Of a stretch of 64,000 bases of DNA, positions 12,856 to 24,551 are shown piece after piece. A model generated the notes under the pieces. That model saw nothing but the letters and a program-made list of their open reading frames with translations. It ran no database searches and was not told the DNA's origin. The position numbers and the translations under genes were made by a program. The DNA comes from Heterobasidion occidentale (Eukaryota > Basidiomycota > Agaricomycetes > Russulales > Bondarzewiaceae), in assembly GCA_039111635.1 (NCBI GenBank), contig JBCAQO010000009.1:310001-374000 (forward strand). Direction: 5' to 3'. How positions within the stretch are numbered: position 1 is the stretch's first letter; every line of letters starts with the position of its first letter.

Positions 12856-13292
12856 AAGCTGAGCTTTAAGCTCGGACCCGCGACGCCACCCTTGCCATAT
12901 TGGAGCAACAAGGGGCAGTTTCAGAACATTAGAAGCTTCCCAGATCTTCGATACTCGGCCAACAAGATTCAGACGATCAGGCGAGTGGCAAGCAGAGACG
13001 CCAATGAGAGAGCGCCAAACGCTGCAGGCGCCCCAGCACCTGGAACTCCGCGCTTATGAGGTTTCTCATTGGCACGCCGATTCTTGATGAATTCTCCACG
13101 CCCCAGAGGTTGAGAGCAACGCGGTCCAGAACTCAAAGAGCTTCGCCACCAACGCCTCACGAAGCAGAAACTAACATTGCTAATCTGGGGTATAAAAGCG
13201 TTCAGCGGTTTACGCAAAAATACAGTGTGCCATACAATCGGAGGAACAAAAATACAATAATCGGTAGACCGAGAATGGAGCAAGTCAAATCC

Positions 13293-14513
13293 TTAGTTCG
13301 GTACCCCTTGCCAATGATATAGAACCGAGCCCTGGTGGACACAAAGCAAGACATGAATAAAAGAGGTCGGCAGTGGCGTTTATGCGCGAAGAACTCACAG
13401 ATGTATTATCCTTGAGCACGATTTTTCGTTGACGAGTGCGATAAGACACTTGTTGACCCGCGCTTGGTTGAGGTCTGGAGGCTTGATAAGATCGTGCACT
13501 GGCGAAGGGGGCGGGAGATGAGTGATGTATGATACGCGAGATAAGGGCGAACGTACATCTGACACCACGGCCTTCGCTTTCAATGAGTCCTTCGATAACC
13601 GCATCGATGTTGCGTCGCAAATTCTGGAGTTATAGGTTGGAAAGCGAAGAACAAAAGAGCGGAGAAGGGGCGAACAGGATCGCTGCCTCGAAACTCGAGT
13701 GGCAGGCACGCTACTGTCTTCTCAATCGCCACCTACAAAGCACAAGAAGAATCATGAATTCTTTGTGTGTGAATTGCAGACAAGGAGAGACACGCACATT
13801 TCGCTCCTTTCTCTCCTTGGCTGTGAGCTTGGGCTTTCCTTTCTTCTTCACCATTACCTTCTTCTTGGGTGCAGAAGACTCGCCCGTCTGATCCGCTATT
13901 GTCATGTCATTCAAAGTTTCTGTAACCATCTGAGTCTTTTCTATCAGGGCGAGTTCGTGCGCCTGCTGTGCTTGGATGGCAGCAAGTGCGATGCGCGCAT
14001 CTTCATCTATTGGCATAAAGATGAGATAGATACATGGATGCACAAGATGACAGCACGCACCGGCTCTGCGTTTTGCAAGCACGTATGACGCATCTGTCGG
14101 TGCCTGCGCGAATCACAAAATCCTCCCGATTTACATTTCCCTCCTACTGCGCTTATGCACAACAGACGCACCTGTGGCCAATCCACGGTCAATGCATTCA
14201 TATTCATGACATACAACCAGCTTGCGAAGCTCTCGTTGAACGTCTGCAGCGAGTCGCCGAGAGCCCGTAGGCCCGCGACGTTTGCATGGAGTGCGTCGGC
14301 CTCGTCGGCCAGCTCTGCGAGCGCGGGTTCGAGGAAGCCGAGACCATAGGGCGTATCAGGGTTGTTCTCTGAGCGTGAAAGAGCAAAGAGAGAGCCTTGG
14401 GAGATGCGTCGAAGAGGTGTGCGGTGTGGGGTCGGGCCTGGCATCTTCAAAGTCGTTCGTAGTACTGGCGGACGGCTTGAAATGGCAATTCTGCGCACTT
14501 TCGGTCTCATCAT
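13293..14513 (-). CDS. DAM1: DASH complex subunit Dam1 (with a one-base frame break)
   Basis: Outer-kinetochore protein of the DASH/Dam1 ring that couples chromosomes to spindle microtubules. The start is ATG at 14513 (a second ATG is at 14510). Exons read by eye: 14513-14172, 14103-14061, 14006-13798, 13732-13676, 13623-13557, 13498-13399 and 13331-13293. The Dam1 core is plain in exon 1: TPLRRISQGSL, LGFLEPALAELADEA, NESFASWLYVMNMNALTVDW. Later exons encode a Lys-rich segment and a conserved tail with LIKPPDLNQARVNKC and VLYHWQG. In exon 6 one base is missing near the T5 run at 13422-13426; read as given, the protein stops at 13395. Adding one base makes all seven exons one frame of about 285 residues. 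The donor at 13675 (GTTCGC) is weak but the joined protein is family-like. Confidence 0.88.
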
Positions 14514-14844
14514 GATTATACTCTTCCTCTGCTTTCCTACGATTTTTACCTGCGTGCTATGCGCGCAAAGTGATACACATACACTTGGCCAATATGAACG
14601 ACTCTGTCTGTAAGCTATTCTAGGGACTGACTATGGAAGACTATCGTGTCGAGTTGAGTCGCTCAGATTTCAGATCTGATCCATCTTTGGCCATGTGCTA
14701 CCGGGCCAAGACAGGTCTGAAACATTTTTGCTTTACCCCAGACATATAACGTCCGTGGCCACACATGAAGAATATCTCTATCTCTTCGATGCGCCGGACT
14801 TGTTCCTGCTCTGCGTCGAACAAATGCATTGAAGCCACCACAAA

Positions 14845-16232
14845 TCAAGCAGGTGGGGAGATAGGCAAGAGCTGTGGATCGAAGATGGCCTGGAAAGCGG
14901 CCTCGACATCCTCTCTCATATGTTGTTCCACGGCCTCGATGATACCAGACCGGTCGACATATGACCACCCACGAAGTTTGAGCCCACGCAAGATCCTGTG
15001 AGCGATTAAATCAGCTAGTTACATCGCGAACCCACGAACGCAGGTGAACAATGAATGCCCGCAAGTACCATTGAAGGGCCTGTATCCTGTCCACACCCAT
15101 GAGAGCTGCAGTCTCTCGCTCGTCGATCAAGACCCGCGCCCATACATCCAACATCACGAATCGGAGATGCGTGATGAAACTAAGATCCTGGATATCTCGC
15201 ACATTGCGGGCAACGTCCAATGCCGCCGTTACTGTCATTCTCTTCAGCCTCTGACACAGCAGCTCCATCCGCTGTAACGACGGCTCGCTATGATCCGCAG
15301 TAGCAAAAGGCGGAGCGGCGACGACGGCGACGGCGAGGCGACGTTTGAGTTCGAGATAAACAGGATGAACGAGAGCTGCCCAAGCAAGAGATGCTGTGAA
15401 CAGGCAGGATCGAAGAGCACGATCGATGAAAGGGGTGTTAGGACCTGGTAAAAGGAGGTTGATGCGAGCGATAATTGCATCCAAGATGGCGCGGAGGACG
15501 TCAAGAGAGGTAAGGTGAGATAGTAAAAGTGTTTCATTGAATGGTTTGCGACGTGCCGTTACTGGAATTAAATCATCAGCAAAAATGAAAAATCGTCAGG
15601 GATCAGTGAACCTCCTGTAAGACATTCATAGCCCTCCCGCGCAAGGCGAGTGACATGGAAGGAATCTACACACATGGCATCAGTCACAAGATTAAATGTA
15701 GATCCTGGATGTGAATATTACAGACAAGGCCGCAAGTAATCAAAGACCGACTTCTCCCTTGACAGCCATTCCGGGTTCACCAAGTTGGCCAAGATCTGAT
15801 TCATTGAGGGAGGATCATCTCCACATAACAGACGTTCGTCATAAGAAGAGCTGTTTGTCCGATTCAGCATATAGAAACAATGTAAATAAAGGGAGCTGCG
15901 ACAGCTCACAAAGGCAGAGGCTTATTGATCAATATCGCTGAGCACGCATTGATCATCTTTCCAGGGCCCAATCGTCAGATTAAAGATCAAATAATCGTCG
16001 CTCACGCACCAGATGCATGGACCACTTAATCGATGTTGCGCCATACACAGGAGATTCATCAATAAGATCACGAGTATGCGCTACAAACGCCGAAGCATAG
16101 GCTCTCGAGCCCTTGTCATCTCCTGCTAAGAAGTCATTAATCAAATATTTGGGAACAAAATCTAATTCTTGACATACGGGATTCCAAGAAATCTAATAAT
16201 AGACATGCTGCGGCATTTTCCTGGGACACCTC
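14845..16232 (-). pseudogene. C-terminal part of a Zn2Cys6 transcription factor gene, split by a TIR element
   Basis: This is the downstream half of the regulator whose zinc cluster lies at 19.2 kb. It begins at the element border with GAGGTGTCC and reads VSQENAAACLLLDFLES. A GTATGT intron follows, then SRAYASAFVAHTRDLIDESP, then AILINKPLPFSSYDERLLCGDD, SFHVTRLAREGYECL, SLAWAALVHPVYLELKRR and a last exon ending PQLLPISPPA at 14845. Splice sites look intact in every intron and I saw no internal stop in the exons, so the damage looks recent. These segments match the middle and C-terminal region that I recall for agaricomycete Zn2Cys6 regulators; the function of that region is not known. Without removal of the element this half lacks a start codon. 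Confidence 0.7.
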
Positions 16233-16253
16233 CATCAGCAAAATTGCACAAAC
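16233..16253 (+). repeat. Left terminal inverted repeat of the 2.1-kb element
   Basis: Starts with CATCAGCAAAATTG, then continues with two mismatches relative to the right end before a shared CAAAC. The base pair TC precedes it at 16231-16232. Confidence 0.75.
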
Positions 16254-16463
16254 AATATATAGCTATGTAAACCTTACATACCCCACAAGCCCCCAAGACC
16301 TCCAATCGGGAGGGGGGTAATATATAATCATATGAGGGACTAGAAAAATTGCAATCCTTGTAATTCTTGCCGTTTTCGCAAGCCTTGATAGGAATATATA
16401 CTCATTCGCAATTGGCAAGAATATATTGCCATACAGTGCTTGTGAGGCATTGCATTTACTCAA

Positions 16464-17802
16464 TCAAATATCGAGCTTACAGTGCTTGTTCAGGCAATAT
16501 AATGCAGAGCAATCAGATGATAGGAATATGTACAACATGAATACACTAGTATAGGGAAACAACGAGCACTCAGTTGAGAAAAGCTTAGATCTAACGAACG
16601 TCAACTTCTCTGCCACCTCCGCAGAGGCCACGGCGATATCTTCAACATGCGCAGGGTTCACGGGGCTCGCACACAAGCGCATGGGGGGAATAGCGAGCAC
16701 GGCTCCCTTGCAGCGCGGAATTCCAAACAGCCAGTAGTGTGCCATAGCGTGCACAGGTCTGGAGAGTGCACGAGGATTGGTCTGAGCGGCAGCCAGTGCA
16801 TCGCCAAGGTAGCATCCGCGTTGGTGGCCTAAGAGCAGATTACCACCGCGCAGTCTGTGAATGCAAGGGGGCGGTGTGAGCAAGAGACATGCTGAGGGAG
16901 GGACAACAGAAGGGAGGCGGGAAGGTGCAGAGCATGGTCTATCATGGTACGTGGTGATAGCGATCAACTTTGCCTTCTCCAGGCCGCGTAGCGCGCCCTC
17001 GTCATCCTTGAACGGAAAGTTCACCAGCACGAGATACGGGACCTGCGCAGACTGCAGCATCAGTATACAAGACACGGGGGCGCAGAGGCAAGAAGAAAGA
17101 CACGCACCGACGCACCTAGCTCGCCGGCGCAACTACCTTGATGACCGCCCATGCCTGCACATGTGCCATCAGTGCCGTGGGCGAACGCGCCCTTCCGCGG
17201 CCCACGACGCCGCACCCATGTCCTCTACCGTGTCCTCGATGCACTGCCCGCCACACACCTTGTGTATCAGCTGTGCATCGCATCGCGCCGCAAGCCAGCC
17301 ATCAGCACGCCGCCACAAAAGGAGGAAGAAAAAGAAAAAGAAAAAGAGAGGGAGAGGCGGTGCTCACACTGGCGAGATTGCTCGTGCGCCCGCTGGGCAA
17401 CTCAATGCGCGCCGCGCCGTCAGCCGTTTACTCAAGCGCAGACGCTCGTCTCGCGCAGGCGGTGCTTCACAAACCATATTTGAAAGCAAGATTATGCTCC
17501 GTGGCTTTGACAGCAATGCCGGCGCCGTGGTAGTTGAGAAGTGCAGCAGGTACAGGATATTTGTTGGTAGCAATCTGAAAGATAATCTCATCAAGACATC
17601 TTCAATTGATATAAATCGGCCATATGGGATGCATATATGCGCATACACCTACTGCTAAGTTGACAGATTGAACTTTAGTTTACTTACAAGCAAGACTTTC
17701 CTCCTATGACAGATGTTATCCATCCATTCATGAGATATAAAATTCTAGGATGACATAGAGAAGTACTTGCCTGAGAGTATGAGTTGCAGCAAGGAGGGGC
17801 AT
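16464..17802 (-). CDS. Unknown spliced gene carried inside the TIR element
   Basis: I do not recognise this protein. A plausible start is ATG at 17802 (MPLLAATHTLR), followed by an intron with a GCAAGT donor. Coding-like exons on the minus strand then read IATNKYPVPAALLNYHGAG and AVKATEHNLAFKYG, GVLMAGLRRDAQLIHK (near 17300), AWAVIKVVAPAS, VPYLVLVNFPFKDDEGALRG (near 17030) and LRGGNLLLGHQRGCYLGDAL to KLTFVRSKLFS (16855-16570). Candidate donors and acceptors (GTGTGTGG, GTACCATG, TTTCAG, CACAG) fit between them. The open frame runs to 16464, inside the AT-rich end of the element, so the true C-terminus may be lost. It could be a captured host gene or the element's own gene. Exon borders are tentative. 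Confidence 0.4.
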
Positions 17803-18348
17803 GATGAGAGTCAGGAAGAGAAGGAGCTTGACTTATCTGACGACGCGTCGCGCTGTGACGTGATTGAGTAACGTGACTGCTCTACTTTGCTTCCGATACT
17901 GCGCGTTTGGGGTTTTCCGCAAAAACCCCAAGCTCTGCAAGTGCTCTGCACTGCGGAGATGAGGACTCTTCATCGGCGACTCTGTATCTCAGTACCGGCA
18001 AGGCATGGACAACGACCATCACAGCGGGAATGCCGACGGCGCATCGACAGATGAGGGTCAGGACGCCGACAACGGTCCCGACCCGTTACCTGAAGACGAT
18101 GGACAGGAGCGGCACGAGCGGGTGCTTGCGGAGGAGGGTTATGGAGAGTTTTGAGCACGGTGTCATATATGGTATTACAATATGTGGCCTAGTAATATAT
18201 TACATTATCATTGAGACTCCCAGATGGCAATCCCCCCCAAGGATTGCGACGAAATGCTATAGGAGAGCGGGGAATGCAATGTCATATATGACCTTGCCAT
18301 CAGGCTCTCGAGATTATATAATCCTCAATCCGTCAAAGGCAATCCCAC

Positions 18349-18369
18349 GTTTGGTCAATTTTGCTGATG
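18349..18369 (-). repeat. Right terminal inverted repeat of the 2.1-kb element
   Basis: Read on the minus strand from 18369 it begins with the same 14 bases as the left end. TC follows it at 18370-18371, matching the left flank. Confidence 0.75.
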
Positions 18370-19277
18370 TCAGTCGTTACTCCATCTTTCCTGGCAAGCT
18401 TCAGGGTCTCGCTACGAAACAAATTGCAGATACCTTCACGTTTGGCGCCGTATTCACGTAGGTCAGGTTCTGTGTACGGATAGCTGGGAGCGGGAGCTGG
18501 ATGGCCGATGATGAGAGCGTCGGAAGAGTACAAGGCGGAGACTGCGAGTATGGCGTGTACCAGCACTCGGGATCGCAAAGGAAGATGAGCAAGGCGGAAA
18601 GAACAAAGGTGAAGGTCGGCATGTATGGTAGCCACAGGGATTGCAGGGTGGTTATAGTGGTGAAGGCGTTGAAAGACTGCGAGATGTTCAGGTATCATTT
18701 TCGAAGGAAAGCACTGTATAATTAATCTCACCCTCCAGTAAATTCCTGACAAGAAAAGCATAAACCTCACACGAGCTGATCCGGGACATGATATTGAGAT
18801 CGGGTACGGGTGGAAAGGGAGCTGAGCAGCTGTTATCTCGAGAAGGGGAGCTCGGAGCAGGGCCTGGAGTGGAAGACGAGCTCTGACTTGAACCAGCGGC
18901 CCGCGGAGGGCTACTGCTCCATATCAAACATCAAGCCTGTGAGCTATAGGATTATTATGCATAGATGGAGGTGAAGACACCTTGGGTCAATATCGGTCGT
19001 TACCTTCCTCGTCGGATTTCTACGGACGACGGGCGTGGTCTTACATCTATGACAGAGGGCACAAAGGTGAGAGATTAGACGACTATAGTGATCAAGGGGG
19101 TACTGACGCTATTCCTTTTTCAAGACATCTAGGGCATGGTGAGCCATTTGGCTGCCGGTGACAAAGTACTCGCTTTGCTTTGCACGAGTCACATGCTGGA
19201 GGTTTCTTTTTGCGTTGCTCGGTGATGTTCGAAGGCAGGATGATAGTAAAATTATTGCGAATGGAGGATTCTACCAT
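18370..19277 (-). pseudogene. N-terminal part of the Zn2Cys6 transcription factor gene, truncated by the TIR element
   Basis: Fungal binuclear zinc-cluster regulator. The start is taken at ATG 19277 (MVESSIRNN); an in-frame ATG at 19379 is an alternative. The cluster reads CDSCKAKRVLC, then CPRC eight residues later, and its sixth cysteine comes from the next exon (starting at 19046, CKTTPVVRRNPTRK), so all six metal ligands are present. A Ser/Pro-rich linker follows around 18900-18800, then VLVHAILAVSALYSSDA and the conserved LREYGAKREGICNLF and LKLARKDGVTT, where the element interrupts the frame. Read straight into the element, translation stops at 18333. The remaining half lies at 14845-16232. 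Whether the locus still works depends on excision or on a second, intact nucleus or allele. Confidence 0.8.
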
Positions 19278-19959
19278 GTCGAGTCGGTGTTTCGTGAATA
19301 GCAGGGACGTTGACAAGCACCGATATGTCTCCGAGAAACCTTGCGGGCTGAATATTACGTCACCCAAAAGCAGTGTCATTGAAAACAGTTGTGCATCTCC
19401 TCTTCTTCAACCCCCGTTCCATCTGTCTTTTCGTCGGACCTCAACCAGCTGGTGGTCTTACAGCGATCATTCGGACACCGTCTTTGCCGTAAAACAGCAT
19501 CTGCGGGGAGACGTAGATGAGTCTTTTCGGGAAACTCTTGATACGTATCCTACATGTTAATCGCCTCGCCGTGTCTTTTGAGTTATGTGGAATCTCATAT
19601 AAACAGTTTGTTTTTCTATACAGACTCTTCCAATCGTATATTGTGTTTTTAACGGGATACAACTTCCAAGTGGAATCAGGTCAGAATCTTGCGAGTTGAG
19701 CCCCGAAGACCTGAACGTTGACAGCACATAAATGTTGGGCGACATGAGTATTGAGGACGCCGTTTCATTGACCACCTGCGTCCCTCGTTCGATGATTTGT
19801 ATGTCTCAGTGTCTCATTGTCTATTGATTAAATAAACGAGAAGGTGAACGAATGTCAGGTAAGTGGGCGATCGCTATAGCAATAGTCAAGAAAGCAAAAG
19901 ATGTGCAGCAGTAGACTGTGTTGACGGTGTCATGTACGAGCAAGTCCTACCCCAGCCTC

Positions 19960-21459
19960 TCATGCACTCCCGTGTGTTTCGAGCACAGCCATACCCGCCG
20001 AATCTCGACACCCATCGTGAACGAAACGAGGAGGCCAAACAAAACAAAAGATGGTCATGGAAATCCAGAGAGGCAGCGCATCGAGCAGGTAGAAAAATCC
20101 TTCGTGTGTAGCTAGATATCCAGTGTATCTGAATGAGAAAACACGACAGGAATTAGACCTTCATTCCCCCGCTACTAGATCATTTGAAAAGTGGGACGTA
20201 CCCTTGAGAGAGCTCAGCGATGCGGAAGACCGATCGAATCTGAATCCGAGATATTGTAAGGTCAATAGACGTATCATCGGCTTGGTTGAAGAGTCTTACC
20301 AGGATCCCTACGCACGTGAAACACATTGCGAAGAAAAGAATGCGCCAGTCTTCAATAGCATAAGTTTCCCATGGTTGCATGAAATGGAACGACGATCTTT
20401 TACGCGGGAACCATAGGCTCGGAAACACGGTGAACCTACATGAAAATGTATTAGAGATTGTTGTTGTGAAAGGAAGATGGAAAATATACATTCTCCATCC
20501 GAACACGAGTATGACGACCGTGAAGAATGAAAACGAGATGAGTTGAAGCACCAGGCCAACTACGGAGATCTATGGAGGGTCGTTAAAATTTAATGAGGGC
20601 ATTGATGTAGATGAAAACATGCCTTCTGCCCAAGTCTTGCGATATTGCCTGCGATAGCTCCCATCCCACCGCCAGATATCTGGAGCAAAAATGTCACGAC
20701 ATCACTCCATATGAAGATCTTGACAATCCGAGACGACGGAACCAAGAGGCACTTGTCAACGATTTCAGGACCGAGCGCGTGTGAGATGCGCGCGAGCAGT
20801 ACGTAGTCCGTAGCTAAGAAGGCGCATGGCTAGGTGATCATCACTTTGCGTCAAGGACAAGAGGAGGGCGCAGTGTATATGTACGAACCGATAGCAGGAC
20901 GAACTGACAGACCGGAGGATATCAGCGATGTTCGTGAAGGAAGGGTGCGAGTACTTACAAGCGTCGTGAAAATATACAAACCAAGTGACGTCGATGAAAA
21001 CGAGTATATAATTCGGACCATCAGGCCGACAGACATGACTGAGAACCTCATCGTCAACAACAAGGAAGAGCAAGCATGGTATCATACTAACGGGTCATCC
21101 CCACCGTAAGAGTTAGCATATACTTCTGTCGCATAATGGCATAGTCTGGAAAAATCTCAGCCGTCCTCATACTCAGATGGAATGTGAATGACGCACGCCG
21201 CCAATGTACCAGCCCAGATACAGCATAGCAAATAGTGCTCAGTACGGCAGGCCATAGTTTCGGGATATAACCGGCACTACCAAGCAGCGTTAGGAGGGTA
21301 AGCTAATAATTAAAGCCCGAGCGATGGCACTCACATCGGTCGCTTCGAGGTGTCGTCTCTCGCTATGCGCACAAAAGTTTCATCGTCGGCAGCGGCAGCC
21401 GAAAGAATTGACGAGATGATCAGCACTAAAGCCAGTGCGGGAAGCTTAAAATTTAGCAT
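19960..21459 (-). CDS. RTA1-like membrane protein
   Basis: Member of the RTA1/RSB1 family of seven-helix fungal membrane proteins linked to lipid and toxicant resistance. The start is ATG at 21459 and the N-terminus (MLNFKLPALALVLIISSIL, then SAAAADD) looks like a signal peptide. Family landmarks on the minus strand are YIPKLWPAVLSTICYAV (near 21260), GLYIFTTL (near 20970), DYVLLARISHALGPEI (near 20800), WSDVVTFLLQISGGGMGA (near 20700), LQLISFSFFTVVILV (near 20540), IRSVFRIAELSQG (near 20240) and FFYLLDALPLWISM followed by CFVWPPRF (near 20050). The stop is at 19960. At least six introns separate these pieces. It lies head-to-tail with the DUF1295 gene upstream. The substrate is unknown. Confidence 0.85.
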
Positions 21460-21902
21460 CGAAAGAGAGAGGCTCGAGTCTCGGCAGAGATGGTATGGAG
21501 AGCAGCAAGAACATGGCTGAACATAGGTCTTTTGTAGGGTGGGTTGGCCAAGTAGCGAGCTGCTTGTATCATTTTGAAAGAATCAATAGAATGCCAAAAG
21601 TGGAAGTAGCGAGCTGTTCAAGCAGACGGCCGCAGTAGGCCGCAGCCACAGCCATTACCACAAGCGATATATATCATCAGAGATCCTGAACGTCTGTCCA
21701 GTGTCCTAAGAGATCTGCTGGTGCAGCGTGCCTTTCAAAAGCTCTTAAAAACGTAAGCTCTCTCGGGAATCCAGTCGCAAGCCCGCAAGCACGTGACTCT
21801 CGAGTTGTTAGCGTGACGGCGGGACCAAGAAACAATGTTGAAGGGCACCACAAACATGATACAAGAAGGGCTGTCATCCAACACCGGCAATAATTGAGTG
21901 CA

Positions 21903-23733
21903 TCAGCTCAGCCCCTCCCCTAATTTTTCCTCCTCCTCGATGGCTCTCGGCCCGTCCGTCTTCTCGTCGAATCTGTAGATCGGCCAATCCAACAACACGG
22001 TCCGCTTCACAACCTCCGGAAGGCGACGGTACAATGCAGGCGGGAGCGGGACCAAGAGCGAGGTAGAACGTAAAAAAGCCTTGTACGCGTCCACGCGGAA
22101 ACGTCCTCGTCAGGCGTACGGGGACCGTGGGTCATCAGGTAGAATCGGCGCGCAGACGGCTTTTCAGCCGTAGGGACGCCTGAGCCGAAGAGGAGGAGCC
22201 TGTGAACGAGGGGATCATATATGAGGCGAGGGCGGCAGGGAGAGGGCATATCGAGTACATACAGTGTGGTGAAGAGCGGAGATACGACGGAACCATACTG
22301 TGCGGCTTTTGCGGAGCCCGCCAGCGCGCCGTTCGTGCTCGGGGAAATGGTTAAGATCCAGATACCCCACCAACACATGATCCTGAGGGGAGATAAGTCC
22401 GTGTTTCCTCAGGGCGAAGGGACGTCCAGAATTGGACTTACTCTCCAAAGTATGGTGGATGACGAGACCACGCCCATATACCGTACTATGAGATCAACAT
22501 GCAAGAACGTTAACGATTCACGAGAACCAGATACACTTACCGTGTTGGGCTGGTTTCTCGGGGGCTTTGTCGACTTGTAGTAAAACTACGAATTAAACAA
22601 AGTTTTGGCCATCAGCTTTCCATAAATCAAGATAGCGCGATGCGACCTCAAAGTATACGCACCTTCTGCGCATCCGCGACCGTCTCCACAATCCACCCAA
22701 GAGCCCAGATAACGATCCCCGCAATATCTTTCGACGTGCCGAAAGCAGGATTCACGCCGCCCCGTGCAGGGTCAGACACCGCGGGCGAGTTGAGAATGAT
22801 GACAGGCAGTGAAACAGTCCACACCTAGGTAGGTCGTGCGGCGGAGACATACATGATATGTAAGTTAGAGCAGGACGCGAGAGGCGGGGGCTGGCAGGCA
22901 ACGTACCCAGACAATCTGGCCTGCAAGCAGCGCAGTCAGGTTGAACAGGTGAGCGAGGGTAACGAGTGGATTATACGCAGGGCAACGGACCGATCCAAAA
23001 AGCTAAATGCGGTAAATTGTCATAAACACAAACGCGATGAACGAGTGGCAGCATGAAGACCCACCGAAAAACTTGAAGAAATGCGACCTGATCTCGTCAA
23101 ACCGCGCGTCGCTCCCCATCTTCAATACACGGAACAGCAAAAACCCTGCGCGTATGTGAGCACATGATCTAGGACCTTCGTCGACACAGATTAAGCCGCA
23201 TACACGCATATATGCACTTGTGCATGTACACCTATGCAGATGTTACAAAACAGGACACAGCACTCACCGGCCAAGCGCGTCGCCCACACCATGACAAGGA
23301 CACTCGCGACCACATTACGCGCGTAGAACGTGTTGCCGATCAACAGCGTAAGCAGGGCTGGATGAATCCCGTCAAAGTTCAGAGAGACGCGATAATATAA
23401 GCAAGCGCCGTCCCGTTCAGCGCTTGGGGACGCACCTAACAAGAAAAAATTTGAGCCTGGCCAGATGAAGCGAAACCAAATCGTCAGCGCTCCGCACTCC
23501 TCGTCCAAGGATGCTCGAACACTAACCACCCGTGAAGTCCGTGATCTTGTCAAACTGTCTCCGCAAGCCGTCCAATGACCCGACAATCAGCCAAATCCCG
23601 ATCGATACTGCTCGAGATGAACACAACTCACCTGAAACGTCCAAGCGATCGCGAATCCCAAGAGTTGGTACCCCGTCGTAACAAGGATCGCGAGGCCCAG
23701 GTAATACGGGTCGAGCGCGTGCACAGGGGCCAT
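21903..23733 (-). CDS. DUF1295 / steroid 5-alpha-reductase-like membrane protein
   Basis: Polytopic membrane protein of the DUF1295 family, distantly related to steroid 5-alpha-reductases and isoprenylcysteine methyltransferases; its substrate is not established. Exon 1 is 23733-23632 (MAPVHALDPYYLGLAILV), ending at a GTGAGT donor. Diagnostic segments follow: FDKITDFTGG, HPALLTLLIGNTFYARNVV with VLVMVWATRLA, LFRVLKMGSDARFDEIR, then the family core WWGIWILTISPSTNGA and VVSPLFTTL near 22370-22250. The C-terminus reads LPPALYRRLPEVVKRT and YRFDEKTDGPRAIEEEEKL, with the stop at 21903. Eight or more introns are likely. It is in tandem with RTA1 below and the H+-ATPase above, giving three membrane-protein genes on one strand. 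Confidence 0.85.
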
Positions 23734-24551
23734 GATGTTAGCGCGAAGCTTCAATTCGGGCTTCAGCCGTCCACTCGCAGATGTAATGAGGACGAGGCTT
23801 TTAAGACAATACGATGGGAAGACCTTGAGACGGACACCGTTAAGGAGATAGAACGACAGCGTAGAGCATGCCAGCAGTCGCCAGGACTGTTAGAAATACG
23901 ACGGGATGTTGGGGAGAGACAACGTCGATGCGCCGCCCACAATTGACGCTGATCGCGCTGTCCGTCATCGCGACCGTCTCAAGAAGTATCGACTTGCCTC
24001 ATATCGAGCATCATCCGGAATCTGGTCAGTACCGGAGATTCTGGACATCCTAGCAGATCCTAGCCTACTTTTTCCAAACTTCGGCAGTCGCGATTGTTTT
24101 CAAATGGCAGAAATTCTATTATGGCATCCTCATTACTTGACTACTTAGATCGTCATGTCTTTTGCTCTTGGATGGAAATTACGCGACATATATAAATCGC
24201 ACGTCACGGACTAACACACGTAGCGAGCGGATCGAATCGTTAAACAAGAGACCGGTCGGGGCGCAGAAAGGCTCTCGAGTGAAAAAAGGATGAGGAAATA
24301 TGGGTGTACGGAATACGCGATGTAATGCATGACTGTGTGCGTGCAGGAACGTGGATCGATGAAGAAAGGAACGTGAACCATAGCGTCGTGCTGCCCTACG
24401 TTCTCCATAGCGAGGCATGCCAGCAGGGTGTCCGGTGTCGAGGGGGAGGGGGTACGGAGGGGTAAATAGATAGGAAGGAGAGGACACCGGAGCCCGAGAC
24501 AAGTCTAGCCAGAGAAACAGCGGGGACGGCAACGATCTGCGGCTCCGTCGT

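Larger units (their letters stand above)
16233..18369. mobile_element. 2137-bp DNA element with terminal inverted repeats, inserted in a transcription factor exon
   Basis: The left end reads CATCAGCAAAATTG and the right end is its exact reverse complement (CAATTTTGCTGATG, ending at 18369). Allowing two mismatches the inverted repeat extends to 21 bp. TC flanks the element on each side, consistent with a 2-bp target duplication. On the minus strand the flanks are ...GTAACGACTGA and GAGGTGTCCC...; removing the element plus one GA gives an open frame joining LARKDGVTT to EVSQENAAA. Both subterminal zones (about 16250-16480 and 18150-18350) are AT-rich, while the interior is GC-rich and looks spliced and coding. 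No transposase motif was recognised, so it is probably non-autonomous or has captured a gene. Confidence 0.75.

Noticed and set aside
14845..16232. Stand-alone hypothetical gene
   Set aside because: Its first exon begins exactly at the element border without a start codon, and it continues the Zn2Cys6 regulator in frame, so it is the C-terminal half of that gene.
16861..17658. 265-codon plus-strand open frame inside the TIR element
   Set aside because: Low-complexity (Lys, Arg, Ala runs) and opposite the better-supported minus-strand exon chain.
17907..18461. 184-codon plus-strand open frame crossing the element border
   Set aside because: It spans the right end of the element into the antisense of the regulator, so it cannot be an ancestral gene, and it has no recognisable motif.
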